From positions 2,156,102-2,220,101 of the forward strand of contig NZ_CP013655.1 in assembly GCF_001465345.1 (NCBI RefSeq): a stretch of 64,000 nt of DNA, in the 5' to 3' direction. This document shows positions 32,258-40,518 of this stretch, in pieces. The notes under the pieces are model-generated. The model did no database searches and was not told where the DNA came from. It was given only the letters and a program-made list of their open reading frames with translations. Origin of the DNA: Enterococcus rotai (lineage in GTDB: Bacteria; Bacillota; Bacilli; Lactobacillales; Enterococcaceae). The translations under genes were made by a program, and so were the position numbers. Numbering within the stretch: the first letter of the stretch is position 1; every line of letters starts with the position of its first letter.

Positions 32258-32959
32258 ATGTCAAAGGAAGTATCCCGAATTTTACTGATTGAAGATGATG
32301 TAAGTATTGCAGAATTGCAAAAAGATTATTTAGAAATCAATCAAATGAAAGCCGAAATTGCCCGTGATGGATTGGTTGGTCTGAATCGAGCTTTAACGGA
32401 AGAATTTGATTTGATTGTGATTGATATCATGCTACCATCAATGGATGGTTTTGAAATTTGTCGCCGTATTAGAGAAAAGAAAAATATTCCATTGATGATC
32501 GTTTCTGCTAAAAAAGAAGATATCGATAAGGTCAGAGGCTTAGGTCTAGGCGCAGATGATTATATGACAAAACCATTTAGTCCAAGCGAATTAGTTGCTC
32601 GTGTTCAAGCACACATCAAACGTTATCAGCTATTGACTCGAACTGATCCAGTTAATGATACAGTGGAAAGAGGAGCAATTATGATCGATAAAAGTGCTCG
32701 TAGAGTCTTTGTTTTAGGGAAGGAAATCCTTTTTCCAACCAAAGAATTTGATTTACTACTTTTTTTCATGGAGCATCCGAATCGTGTCTGGATGAAAGAA
32801 CAACTTTTTCGACAAGTTTGGGATATGGATGAGCTTGATAGTGATATTTATACAGTAGTTGTGCATGTAGGGCGAATTAGAGAAAAACTAAAAAAAGGCA
32901 GATTGTCGGAGATTCCGATTGAAACTATTTGGGGCAGCGGCTATCGTTTTAATGCCTAA
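32258..32959 (+). CDS. OmpR-family response regulator
   Basis: 233 residues: receiver domain with acidic pocket (IEDD), phospho-acceptor Asp56 in VIDIMLPSMDG, conserved Lys in MTKPFSPSELVAR, and a C-terminal winged-helix DNA-binding domain ending in ETIWGSGYRFN. AGGAGG precedes the start. It is the partner of the kinase just upstream and likely controls the flanking lipoprotein genes. Confidence 0.95.
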   Translation: MSKEVSRILLIEDDVSIAELQKDYLEINQMKAEIARDGLVGLNRALTEEFDLIVIDIMLPSMDGFEICRRIREKKNIPLMIVSAKKEDIDKVRGLGLGADDYMTKPFSPSELVARVQAHIKRYQLLTRTDPVNDTVERGAIMIDKSARRVFVLGKEILFPTKEFDLLLFFMEHPNRVWMKEQLFRQVWDMDELDSDIYTVVVHVGRIREKLKKGRLSEIPIETIWGSGYRFNA

Positions 32960-32984
32960 TAAGAAGACCAAAAGGAGAAATTTT

Positions 32985-34031
32985 ATGAAAAAAAGTTATC
33001 TGCTGGCTGTTCTTTTCCTAGGCAGCGTTATCGGACTTGTTGGATGCAAACCAGATCAAAGAAACGCCACAGAACAATCAAGTCTAGCAACAAGACCGGC
33101 AATTTTCAATAGTTCTTCAACTGAATCTGTTGCCTCAAGTGAAGCAGCAGAAGCAAATAAGGAGAACGAGCTAACATTTGAGAACACATCATACAACTAT
33201 GATGTCGTTACTGGTGCTACCCAAACAACATTTGGCTCCAATCCAAAACCCCTTTATACTTACGAAGAAAAGCTCAAAAAAATGTTCTGGTCGAATCAAC
33301 CACCTTTAGGATTACTTGAAGGAAATTATTTTACTAATGATGGCTATTTTGATGTAGGGAATCATGGAATCGTTGAAATCGTAACGGATGATACAAATAA
33401 GATCATCAATGTTGAATTTAATGAATACGGCGCTGAAAACTACTATGCTTCAAAATATGCTGGGGCTAATAAACGTCTTTCAGACTATGCTTTTTTCCAA
33501 GCACAAAATCCAAGAACCGATACAACTTTAGTAACAGTGGTCAATGGTATCACCTTTGTCGAAAAGCAAATGCGGGAAGAAAATCGTATTACAGGAAATT
33601 TTGAAACAGTAAAAGGTTCTTCCACAACAGCCAGAGAAGGCTTGATGGCGATTGCAGCAGAATTATCAGATGAGATCAAGCAACCATCTAAAACAAAATA
33701 TATTGGCTATGCTGAAGATTTTGGTGATGGATTGATCGGTAGACTGCAATTGACTGTGACGGATGGCAAAATCGATAGTGCTCGTTATGATGAATACTTT
33801 GCAGATCAACCTGAGAAAATTGTTGCAGATCAGCTAAAAAAATATTATCGTCAGTCAAAATACTATTCTTTAGAATACAATGAAGCAACGAATAACGAAT
33901 TTGTGGCATTTTCAGATGGATTGACTAAGGCAATCGTTGACCAACAGGCCTTGACGATTGAAAATAGCGAACTGACAAAGTATCCTTCGTATGCTTCTTA
34001 CCAAAAATTGATCAAGCATATTAGCTTATAG
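32985..34031 (+). CDS. Lipoprotein with flavinylation-like motif and tandem FMN-binding-like domains
   Basis: 348 residues. Lipoprotein signal peptide MKKSYLLAVLFLGSVIGLVGC, a Ser-rich linker, then DVVTGATQTTFG (about residues 73-84), which resembles the D-x-x-T-G-A-T/S motif where ApbE attaches FMN. Two related domains follow (about 110-225 and 235-345), each opening with a GxxxVxxxGxxGxxxxxVTDxKI-like strand. The layout recalls enterococcal pheromone-precursor/PplA-type lipoproteins. Their released signal-peptide tails act as sex pheromones, and PplA carries FMN for extracellular electron transfer. The start at 32985 has GGAGA ahead. The second domain lacks a clear TGAT motif. Function is inferred. 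Confidence 0.72.
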   Translation: MKKSYLLAVLFLGSVIGLVGCKPDQRNATEQSSLATRPAIFNSSSTESVASSEAAEANKENELTFENTSYNYDVVTGATQTTFGSNPKPLYTYEEKLKKMFWSNQPPLGLLEGNYFTNDGYFDVGNHGIVEIVTDDTNKIINVEFNEYGAENYYASKYAGANKRLSDYAFFQAQNPRTDTTLVTVVNGITFVEKQMREENRITGNFETVKGSSTTAREGLMAIAAELSDEIKQPSKTKYIGYAEDFGDGLIGRLQLTVTDGKIDSARYDEYFADQPEKIVADQLKKYYRQSKYYSLEYNEATNNEFVAFSDGLTKAIVDQQALTIENSELTKYPSYASYQKLIKHISL

Positions 34032-34112
34032 CATTTCTAAAAGAATCGTTCGACACACTTTTGACATATTTCTATTTTATACTAAATAAAAATAGGTTAG
34101 GAGCGATTATAT

Positions 34113-34385
34113 ATGGGTTATTGTTCAAATGTTTTAAGTGGCGGTCGAGGTATGATGAGAGGAGGAATGTTTGGCATGGGCATTCTTTGGTGGATTTTAA
34201 TTGCTGTCGTCATTATTGGTGCTATTTATATTCTAAAAAATAGAACGAATCAACAAAGAGAAACAAGCCATTCACCGTATCAACCAACACATTCATCTGC
34301 TTTTGACGTTTTAGACGAAGAATTTGCGAAAGGAAATCTTACTGAAGAAGAATATCTGCATAAAAAAGAAGTGTTGAAAAAGTAA
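34113..34385 (+). CDS. Short membrane protein with C-terminal SHOCT domain
   Basis: 90 residues: a Gly/Met-rich N-terminus (GGRGMMRGGMFGMG), one membrane segment (about 22-43) and a C-terminal SHOCT motif (DVLDEEFAKGNLTEEEYLHKK), a short helical module thought to mediate oligomerisation. TTAGGAG precedes the start. It follows the kinase/regulator/lipoprotein genes in the same direction and may be part of that cassette. Confidence 0.82.
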   Translation: MGYCSNVLSGGRGMMRGGMFGMGILWWILIAVVIIGAIYILKNRTNQQRETSHSPYQPTHSSAFDVLDEEFAKGNLTEEEYLHKKEVLKK

Positions 34386-34426
34386 CTAAAAACCGAGTGT
34401 GAGAACGAAGCATTTATTCGCACTTA

Positions 34427-34474
34427 GGGGATGAGCCAAAAGTGATGTTTACTTTTGGCTCATCCCCGTTTTTT
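34427..34474. terminator. Bidirectional terminator
   Basis: GGGGATGAGCCAAAAGT and ACTTTTGGCTCATCCCC form a perfect 17-bp stem with a T-run, between converging genes. Confidence 0.92.
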
Positions 34475-36698
34475 ATGGTAAAAATCTACCTGTAACTGAT
34501 TTAGGATCATTTATCGCGTCAAGCGGGATTCCTTCAAAAATCACTTGCCCACCTTTTTTACCAGAACCAGGGCCAAATTCAATCATCCAGTCCGCTAGGC
34601 GTATCAAATCTAGATTGTGTTCAATCACTAAAAGTGTATTATTCTTTCTAAGTAAATCATCAAACACGCGTAACAATGATTGAATATCTTGGGAACTTAA
34701 TCCAGTAGTTGGTTCGTCTAAAATAATCAATTTATCTTGGCAATCAAGATTACTAGCTAATTTTAAACGTTGTAATTCTCCACCAGAAAGAGTGTTTAAT
34801 GTTTGCCCCAATGTGAGATAGCCCAAGCCAATTTTATTGAGCCAAAACAGCCGTTTGGCAATTTTTTGTTGTGTTGAAAAGAAATGACAACTGTCTGCAA
34901 CGGAGAGCTCAAGTAATTCTACAATGTTTTTTCCATTGTAGGTGTATTGCAGAACGTCTTTACGGTATTTGTTTCCATGACACGCTTCACAAATACTACG
35001 AATCGGATCAAGAAAAGCCAGTTCAGTTTCAATAAAGCCTTTCCCTTTACATACAGGGCAAGCACCTTTGCCATTGAAGCTAAAATAACTAGCAGTAACG
35101 TGATTTTTGTTACTATATAACTGACGAATCTCGTCAAAAAGACTGATTGAAGAGAGGACGGTTGAACGACGACTTGTACGTAGATTTTTTTGTGAAACAT
35201 AAAAAATCTCTTCACCGTATTGTTCTTGTAGAGCTTTTGCAAAGGAACTTTTTCCAGATCCTGCCACACCAGTAATCGCAATCAATCGTTGTTTGGGAAG
35301 TTGAACAGATAAATATTTAACGTTATTTTTTGAAATATTCTCCACTGAAAAAAAGCTATTAGCTGAGGTGTCCTGACACTCTCTAGTTAAAGGTTCTTGT
35401 GAAGCCTGCCGCCTAGTCCATTCTTCAAAACTGCCAACACTGACTAGCTCACCGCCATAGATACCAGCTTTAGGACCTAATTCAAAAACAGTATCTGCTA
35501 ATTGGATAATAGCTGGATCATGATCGATCAATAAGACTGTGTTGCCCTTTTCTTGAATGGCGCAAAGCAGCTGTCCAATCGCTTGAATATCTTGTGGATG
35601 GAGCCCAACACTAGGTTCATCAAAAATATACATCAAATCTGCTAGGCTGCTTCCAATTGAACGAATCAGTTTGATTCGTTGTGATTCACCACCAGACAGC
35701 GTTCCTGTTTCTCGAGCCAAACTAAGATATTCTAGTCCTACCTGACAAAAATGATCCAGCTGTTGTAAGATGTTGTCCAACATTTGTTGAACACCCTCTT
35801 GAGATAAACTACGCAAAAAATCGCTTAACTCATCTAATTGCATCTCTAAACATTGACCAATATGTTTTCCTTTGATTTTGCACGATAGTGCCTGTTTGTT
35901 TAAACGATAGCCTTGGCAAACAGGACATTTTTCTTGTTTTGTGATACGTCGAATGTCAGGTAAATAACGTCGATAGCTCTTTGAGGGATTTTGAATAAAG
36001 GTCTGAGTGATTCTAGGAATCAGACCTGCATAGGTCGCCGATTTGTACCAACCCACATTTGGGGTTGGCGGCTTGATTTCTTCCGAATATAATAACAGGT
36101 TCATTTCTGTTTGAGTATACTCTTTCAATGGTTTGTCATTATCGAATAAACCTGAATCTACATAACGTTTCCAACGATAACTACCTGGTTCAAAGGTTGG
36201 AAAACAAATGGCTCCCTGATTTAACGACCGCTCACAATCAAGTAGTTCCTCTAAAATAAATTCAGTAGCAATCCCTAAACCCTCACAGGTTTTACACATA
36301 CCAGTAGGACTATTGAAGGAAAATAAATCTGAATAGCCAACAAAGGGCTGGCCAAACCGAGAGAACAGTAAACGTAAGGTTGGATTAATGTCCGTGGCTG
36401 TTCCGACAGTTGAGCGAATATTATCACCTAAAGCTTTTTGATTGATGATTACAGCAGGTGAGATATTCTCAATTGAATCGACGATCGCGGGTTCCATATG
36501 AGGCATCCGATTGCGGATATAGCTCGGATAGGTTGCATTCATCTGACGTTGTGCTTCGGCCGCAATCGTGTTAAAAACCAATGAAGACTTCCCCGATCCT
36601 GAAACACCAACAAAAGCATTGATTTTGTGTTTTTCGATGGTGACATCCATATTTTTTAAATTTCTTGTACGTGCGCCGCGAATTTTGATTTGACTCAT
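34473..36698 (-). CDS. UvrA-like ABC ATPase (UvrA2 type)
   Basis: 741 residues, clearly shorter than the ~940-residue UvrA. Two ABC ATPase halves each carry Walker A (GVSGSGKSSLVF; GVAGSGKSSFAK), signature (LSGGESQRIKLI; LSGGELQRLKLA) and Walker B/DEP (YIFDEPSVGLHP; IILDEPTTGL). Zinc-knuckle cysteine pairs (CKTCEG, CPVCQG, CPVCKGKG, CEACHG) are kept. The missing length corresponds to the UvrB-binding insert, so it is probably not the housekeeping repair UvrA but a UvrA2-type protein linked to drug or DNA-damage tolerance. The second ATG (36698) has AAAGGAGG at the right distance. It is divergent from a WYL regulator by 67 bases. Confidence 0.88.
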   Translation of the reverse strand: MSQIKIRGARTRNLKNMDVTIEKHKINAFVGVSGSGKSSLVFNTIAAEAQRQMNATYPSYIRNRMPHMEPAIVDSIENISPAVIINQKALGDNIRSTVGTATDINPTLRLLFSRFGQPFVGYSDLFSFNSPTGMCKTCEGLGIATEFILEELLDCERSLNQGAICFPTFEPGSYRWKRYVDSGLFDNDKPLKEYTQTEMNLLLYSEEIKPPTPNVGWYKSATYAGLIPRITQTFIQNPSKSYRRYLPDIRRITKQEKCPVCQGYRLNKQALSCKIKGKHIGQCLEMQLDELSDFLRSLSQEGVQQMLDNILQQLDHFCQVGLEYLSLARETGTLSGGESQRIKLIRSIGSSLADLMYIFDEPSVGLHPQDIQAIGQLLCAIQEKGNTVLLIDHDPAIIQLADTVFELGPKAGIYGGELVSVGSFEEWTRRQASQEPLTRECQDTSANSFFSVENISKNNVKYLSVQLPKQRLIAITGVAGSGKSSFAKALQEQYGEEIFYVSQKNLRTSRRSTVLSSISLFDEIRQLYSNKNHVTASYFSFNGKGACPVCKGKGFIETELAFLDPIRSICEACHGNKYRKDVLQYTYNGKNIVELLELSVADSCHFFSTQQKIAKRLFWLNKIGLGYLTLGQTLNTLSGGELQRLKLASNLDCQDKLIILDEPTTGLSSQDIQSLLRVFDDLLRKNNTLLVIEHNLDLIRLADWMIEFGPGSGKKGGQVIFEGIPLDAINDPKSVTGRFLP

Positions 36699-36765
36699 GA
36701 TCATTCCTCCTTTATCCTAAGTATAACGATTAAATATGACAAGGTTTGTCAGTTTATAGAAAGAA

Positions 36766-37707
36766 GTGAGGAAAGTCAAAAAAGAAAAGCTCCTTTACGA
36801 TATGCTTTGGTATGTTCAAAACAAGCAAGTATTTACGGCACAAGAATTGTCAGATGAATTTCAACTATCGATCCGTAGTGTTTATCGTTATATCTCAGAT
36901 TTAGCTGATTTAGGTTTGTATGTTGAGTCGAAAAAAGGTCGTAACGGTGGTTTTAGTGTTTTGCCTAATCAGATTTTGCCGCCAGTCTTATTTACTGAAG
37001 CGGAATTATTTTCACTGTATTTTGCGATTCAGTCACTTACTGATTACGAAGATTTTCCATTCAAGGTCAACACGATCACCGCTAAAGAAAAACTTTTGGA
37101 AGTTGTACCGAAAGAGGTGAAGCGAAAGTTATTTCAGTTATCGGATCATTTTCAGATTTCTGTCCCGAAGCAGGCTGTTTCAGCGCCATTTCTGAATCAG
37201 TTGATGACAGCTTGCTTAGATCATAAGGTGTTGATTGTTCGTTATCAGTCCATTAAACAAGTTTCACAAAAAAGCTTGGAACCCATTGGCTTATATACTA
37301 GCAATGGCTTTTGGTATTTATTTGCATTAGATCAAGAAGTGAACGAAGCACGGCATTTTCGCATCGATCGAATCCAAACGCTAAGTGTGACCAATAAAAC
37401 CTTTACCACTTCGATTCCATTTCAACAACGGGAAAATGAGTACAAGCCACAAGTGCCATTAGAACTAGTGGCCGATTTAACGGAGGCTGGTGTAATGCAA
37501 TGCTTAGAAAATCGTTACTTATATAAAGGAGTTCAGAGAAATAAAAAAGGAAAGGCTAAACTGTCACTAATGATTGATAAGACAGATATTCCCTATACAG
37601 CTGATTTTTTTCTAGTCTTAGGGAAAGAAGCAACGGTTACTGCACCAAAAGAGTTAGTAAGCCTATTAGAGGCGAAAGTAAATGCGTTAAGAAACATTTA
37701 TTCATAA
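36766..37707 (+). CDS. WYL-domain transcriptional regulator (YafY type)
   Basis: 313 residues: N-terminal HTH_11 winged helix (FTAQELSDEFQLSIRSVYRY, about residues 20-39) and a central/C-terminal WYL domain (about 140-220, SLEPIGLYTSNGFWYLFAL, FRIDRIQ) plus a WCX-like tail. WYL regulators often respond to nucleic-acid ligands or DNA damage. Start is GTG with a weak ribosome binding site. Its divergent placement suggests it controls the UvrA-like gene. The next gene (GNAT) starts 21 bases after its stop. Confidence 0.85.
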   Translation: MRKVKKEKLLYDMLWYVQNKQVFTAQELSDEFQLSIRSVYRYISDLADLGLYVESKKGRNGGFSVLPNQILPPVLFTEAELFSLYFAIQSLTDYEDFPFKVNTITAKEKLLEVVPKEVKRKLFQLSDHFQISVPKQAVSAPFLNQLMTACLDHKVLIVRYQSIKQVSQKSLEPIGLYTSNGFWYLFALDQEVNEARHFRIDRIQTLSVTNKTFTTSIPFQQRENEYKPQVPLELVADLTEAGVMQCLENRYLYKGVQRNKKGKAKLSLMIDKTDIPYTADFFLVLGKEATVTAPKELVSLLEAKVNALRNIYS

Positions 37708-37728
37708 AAAAGGAGAAAAGGGGAAAAT

Positions 37729-38157
37729 ATGGAATACAACGTAAGCACGGCTAAAAAAGAAATTCAAGGTTTGGAGATTCAACAACTGTTAAAGAAATGT
37801 GGTATGGGTACGTACACACCTGAGTTACATCAAAAAGCGTTTGAAAATAGTTATAAAATTGTTCAGATTTTTACAAAAGATCAGACTCAATTGATTGGGT
37901 GCGGACGTGTTTTATCAGATGGTTGTTACCAGGCGGCTGTCTATGATGTGGCGATTGATCCAGATTACCAAGGAACTGGGCTTGGTTGGCTGATTATGGA
38001 GAATCTGTTGGAAGGAATGGAGCAGTTGAATGTGATGTTGTATGCTTCACCAGGAAAAGAGGCTTTTTATCAGAAATTTGATTTTCGTTTAGGTAAAACG
38101 GCGATGTTGAAGTTTGTGAAAGCAGATGTGATGAAGGAGAAGGGACTTACGGAATAA
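37729..38157 (+). CDS. GNAT-family acetyltransferase
   Basis: 142 residues with a GNAT core: AVYDVAIDPDYQGTGLGWLI holds the acetyl-CoA-binding Q/RxxGxG/A loop (about residues 65-84), and FYQKFDFRLG is the typical C-terminal strand. Substrate unknown. AAAGGAGAAAAGG precedes the start. It follows the WYL regulator closely and is likely cotranscribed. Confidence 0.9.
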   Translation: MEYNVSTAKKEIQGLEIQQLLKKCGMGTYTPELHQKAFENSYKIVQIFTKDQTQLIGCGRVLSDGCYQAAVYDVAIDPDYQGTGLGWLIMENLLEGMEQLNVMLYASPGKEAFYQKFDFRLGKTAMLKFVKADVMKEKGLTE

Positions 38158-38221
38158 AGAAAAAAGATACTTTATTCACTTTTGTTGATATAATAACTAC
38201 AAAGGAGAAAGAGGGATAGCT

Positions 38222-38533
38222 ATGAAAAAGTTTGTACGCACGTTATTGTCAAAGCATCTACTAACCTATATTACTTTTTTTGCGCTGTATTTATATTTAG
38301 TTTGTTCACTAGATCGTACTCCTCCAGCTTTGATGTATTTTGTTTTTGCTTACATTGCTTTTTCTCTGATTGAGTCCACTTATGCTAACCGTTGTGAAGA
38401 TAAAAGAGCGGGGAAACAGAGACAACGTGGTATGGACTCTATTAGAAATGTGGACTGGTTTTTTGTTATTTGTGTGGCGGTAGCTTTTATTATTATTTAT
38501 GCTATTTTCATTATTTTGTCTATTTGGTACTAA
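38222..38533 (+). CDS. Small membrane protein
   Basis: 103 residues with three hydrophobic segments (about 13-31, 36-53 and 78-101) and a short basic loop (RCEDKRAGKQRQRG) between the second and third. Family not recognised. AAAGGAGAAAGAGG precedes the start. A second small membrane protein follows 50 bases on, probably in the same transcript. Confidence 0.65.
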   Translation: MKKFVRTLLSKHLLTYITFFALYLYLVCSLDRTPPALMYFVFAYIAFSLIESTYANRCEDKRAGKQRQRGMDSIRNVDWFFVICVAVAFIIIYAIFIILSIWY

Positions 38534-38583
38534 AGTGTGGAAGCAAGGGGAGTGCGGAGTATGCTTGAAAGAAGGTGGTTCTT

Positions 38584-38820
38584 TTGGATCAAACATTAAA
38601 TAGTTTTGTAGCTTTGATTTTACTTGCTTATCCGATTTTATCTATTCCCTCTATCATTAAATCAAAACGAGAGAATGGGAAATATTTTTCTGAGTCTCAA
38701 TATTTTATTCCTAAACGTGTTGGATATGGAATTGGGATCAACATGCATAATATTTTTGGTTTTTTTACGTTACTCACTTTAGGAGGCTTATTTCTATTTC
38801 TAAGTTTCTGGGTACAGTAA
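38584..38820 (+). CDS. Small membrane protein
   Basis: About 78 residues with two hydrophobic segments (about 7-24 and 54-76) around a polar loop KSKRENGKYF. TTG 38584 is chosen with GAAGGTGG just upstream; a GTG at 38575 would lie inside that ribosome binding site. Family not recognised; a terminator follows. Confidence 0.6.
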   Translation: MDQTLNSFVALILLAYPILSIPSIIKSKRENGKYFSESQYFIPKRVGYGIGINMHNIFGFFTLLTLGGLFLFLSFWVQ

Positions 38821-38855
38821 CTTTAGTAACAAGAGCGAATTCTTATATAGCTTGG

Positions 38856-38888
38856 CACCGATAGTTTTTATTGATCGGTGTTTTTTTA
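38856..38888 (+). terminator. Terminator
   Basis: CACCGAT and ATCGGTG flank an 11-base loop and lead into a T8 run. Confidence 0.75.
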
Positions 38889-38959
38889 TTAGATTTACCT
38901 GATTCTGAGTGTTTTCTAGCTAATCTTTTGTTCATCGATTTCTCATTTTACTCTTCTTT

Positions 38960-39262
38960 TTTTAGGGATAATATATTATACTAAACTAATGGTATTTATT
39001 TATGCGATGGAGCGGAAGGTTATTACTGTGTTATCCATCTCCACGGGCTAGCCTTTTGGAAAAAAGATAAAAATAGAATGTCCCAAAAAGCGTCACAGTC
39101 AAATTTTCCTATTTTTAGTTGATGCTAAACAGCCCATTCAGCTTTTGCTTTGAAACACAGTGAATAAAATGAACTGATGTTGAAAAGTACAAGGTGTAGC
39201 AAAGCGGAATGTTGTTACTATGAATTATCTAGCTCATTCAGCTTTTAAAATAAGGAGGATTT
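38960..39262 (+). promoter_or_regulatory. Promoter and long leader of the MFS-M20 operon
   Basis: A TATACT -10 near 38977 starts a leader of about 280 bases. The first part holds GATGGAG (39005) facing TCCATCTCCA (39031), which allows two mutually exclusive stems, GATGGA/TCCATC or TGGAG/CTCCA, followed by GGCTAGCC. The second part (39080-39235) resembles the dispersed repeat near 58170 (AAAAGTACAAGGTG). No known riboswitch class was recognised. Confidence 0.4.
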
Positions 39263-40462
39263 ATGGAAAAAAAAGAGACAAAGAAAACTGGGTTATTGTT
39301 AGTTGCATTATTTTTGGGTTATACCATGGTGTACATTGATAAGCTTTCAGTGGGCTATTCACTGATTCCAATTTCAACTGAATTTGGCTTAGAACCAGCA
39401 GCAAAAGGAATGATCATGAGTGCCTTTTTCTTAGGGTATGCCATCATGCAGATTCCAATGGGGTTAGTGATCAATAAAGTTGGTTCACGGGTGGTCTTGA
39501 TTGGTTCTGTGTTAGGAATGGGCTTGTTTTCGTTTTTATTTGGTTTTGGTACTTCATTGATCATGTTTATGTCGTTGCGCTTTTTAACTGGTTTATTGGC
39601 CCATTCAGGTTATGCTTCTTCAGCAAGCAAAGAAGTCACAATGAATTTTTCACCTGAAAAACGAACATTTGCTCAAGGGATTTTACTCTCATCCTCTGGA
39701 GTAGCAGGATTTATCGGACCATTGGCACTGTCACCAATCATTACCAATGCAGGTTGGAAAAATGCGTATCTGATTTTAACTGCTTTAGCAGTTGCGATTG
39801 CTATTTTCTTAATTATTGCTATTCCTAGAAATGAAAAAAGTAAAGAGCAGGCGGATGCCGTTGCAACAAGAACGGATAAAATCTCGATTTTGGTGATTTG
39901 GTCAGATATCCGGGTTTGGATTTTGTTTTTAAGTTCATTCTTCATCAATTGTCTATTGTATGGACTGTCCAGCTGGGTACCAAGTTTCCTGACTGGTGAA
40001 CGAGGACTAGACTTGAATGGTGCTGCTGTGATCAGTAGTGTAGGTGGCTTATTTATGCTGATTGGTTCGATTGGTGGTAGCTATGTTGTAGGACGGTTTT
40101 TCCAACATAAAGAAAAAGCAATTGTGGCTATTACAGCTATTTTAGGTGCGCTTAGCGCATTTGGTTCTTATTATATTGCTAATCTTGTTTTACTATCGAT
40201 CGTGATGGGGCTGGCGAACTTCTTTTTGATTATTTCATTTGTTACGATGATGAGTATTCCATTACGAATTTTTGAGGGTGCCAAGTTTGCACCAAGTTAT
40301 GGAACACTGGCTACAGGAGGAATTCTGGGGGGATTTGTTTCACCAACGCTTATCGGAAAATTAGTTGAACTGTCAAATGGACAATATATTTCGACCTTTA
40401 TTTTCTTTTTAGTTGTTGGGTTACTGACTGCTGTGACGATTATGTTTATTAAGCAAAAATAA
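39263..40462 (+). CDS. Major facilitator superfamily transporter
   Basis: 399 residues with twelve membrane segments. It shows the MFS A-loop-like GLVINKVGSRVVLIG between segments 2 and 3, a charged central loop (NEKSKEQADAVATRTDK) and an ACS-family look (MVYIDKLSVGYSLIPIS start). Substrate is unknown, but it is followed 56 bases later by an M20 amidohydrolase, so it probably imports the N-acyl amino acid or peptide-like compound that enzyme cleaves. TAAGGAGG precedes the start. Confidence 0.88.
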   Translation: MEKKETKKTGLLLVALFLGYTMVYIDKLSVGYSLIPISTEFGLEPAAKGMIMSAFFLGYAIMQIPMGLVINKVGSRVVLIGSVLGMGLFSFLFGFGTSLIMFMSLRFLTGLLAHSGYASSASKEVTMNFSPEKRTFAQGILLSSSGVAGFIGPLALSPIITNAGWKNAYLILTALAVAIAIFLIIAIPRNEKSKEQADAVATRTDKISILVIWSDIRVWILFLSSFFINCLLYGLSSWVPSFLTGERGLDLNGAAVISSVGGLFMLIGSIGGSYVVGRFFQHKEKAIVAITAILGALSAFGSYYIANLVLLSIVMGLANFFLIISFVTMMSIPLRIFEGAKFAPSYGTLATGGILGGFVSPTLIGKLVELSNGQYISTFIFFLVVGLLTAVTIMFIKQK

Positions 40463-40518
40463 GAAAAATAGAATAAGCAATATAAATAATTGATTGAGGG
40501 AAAATGGAGGAATGTTAA

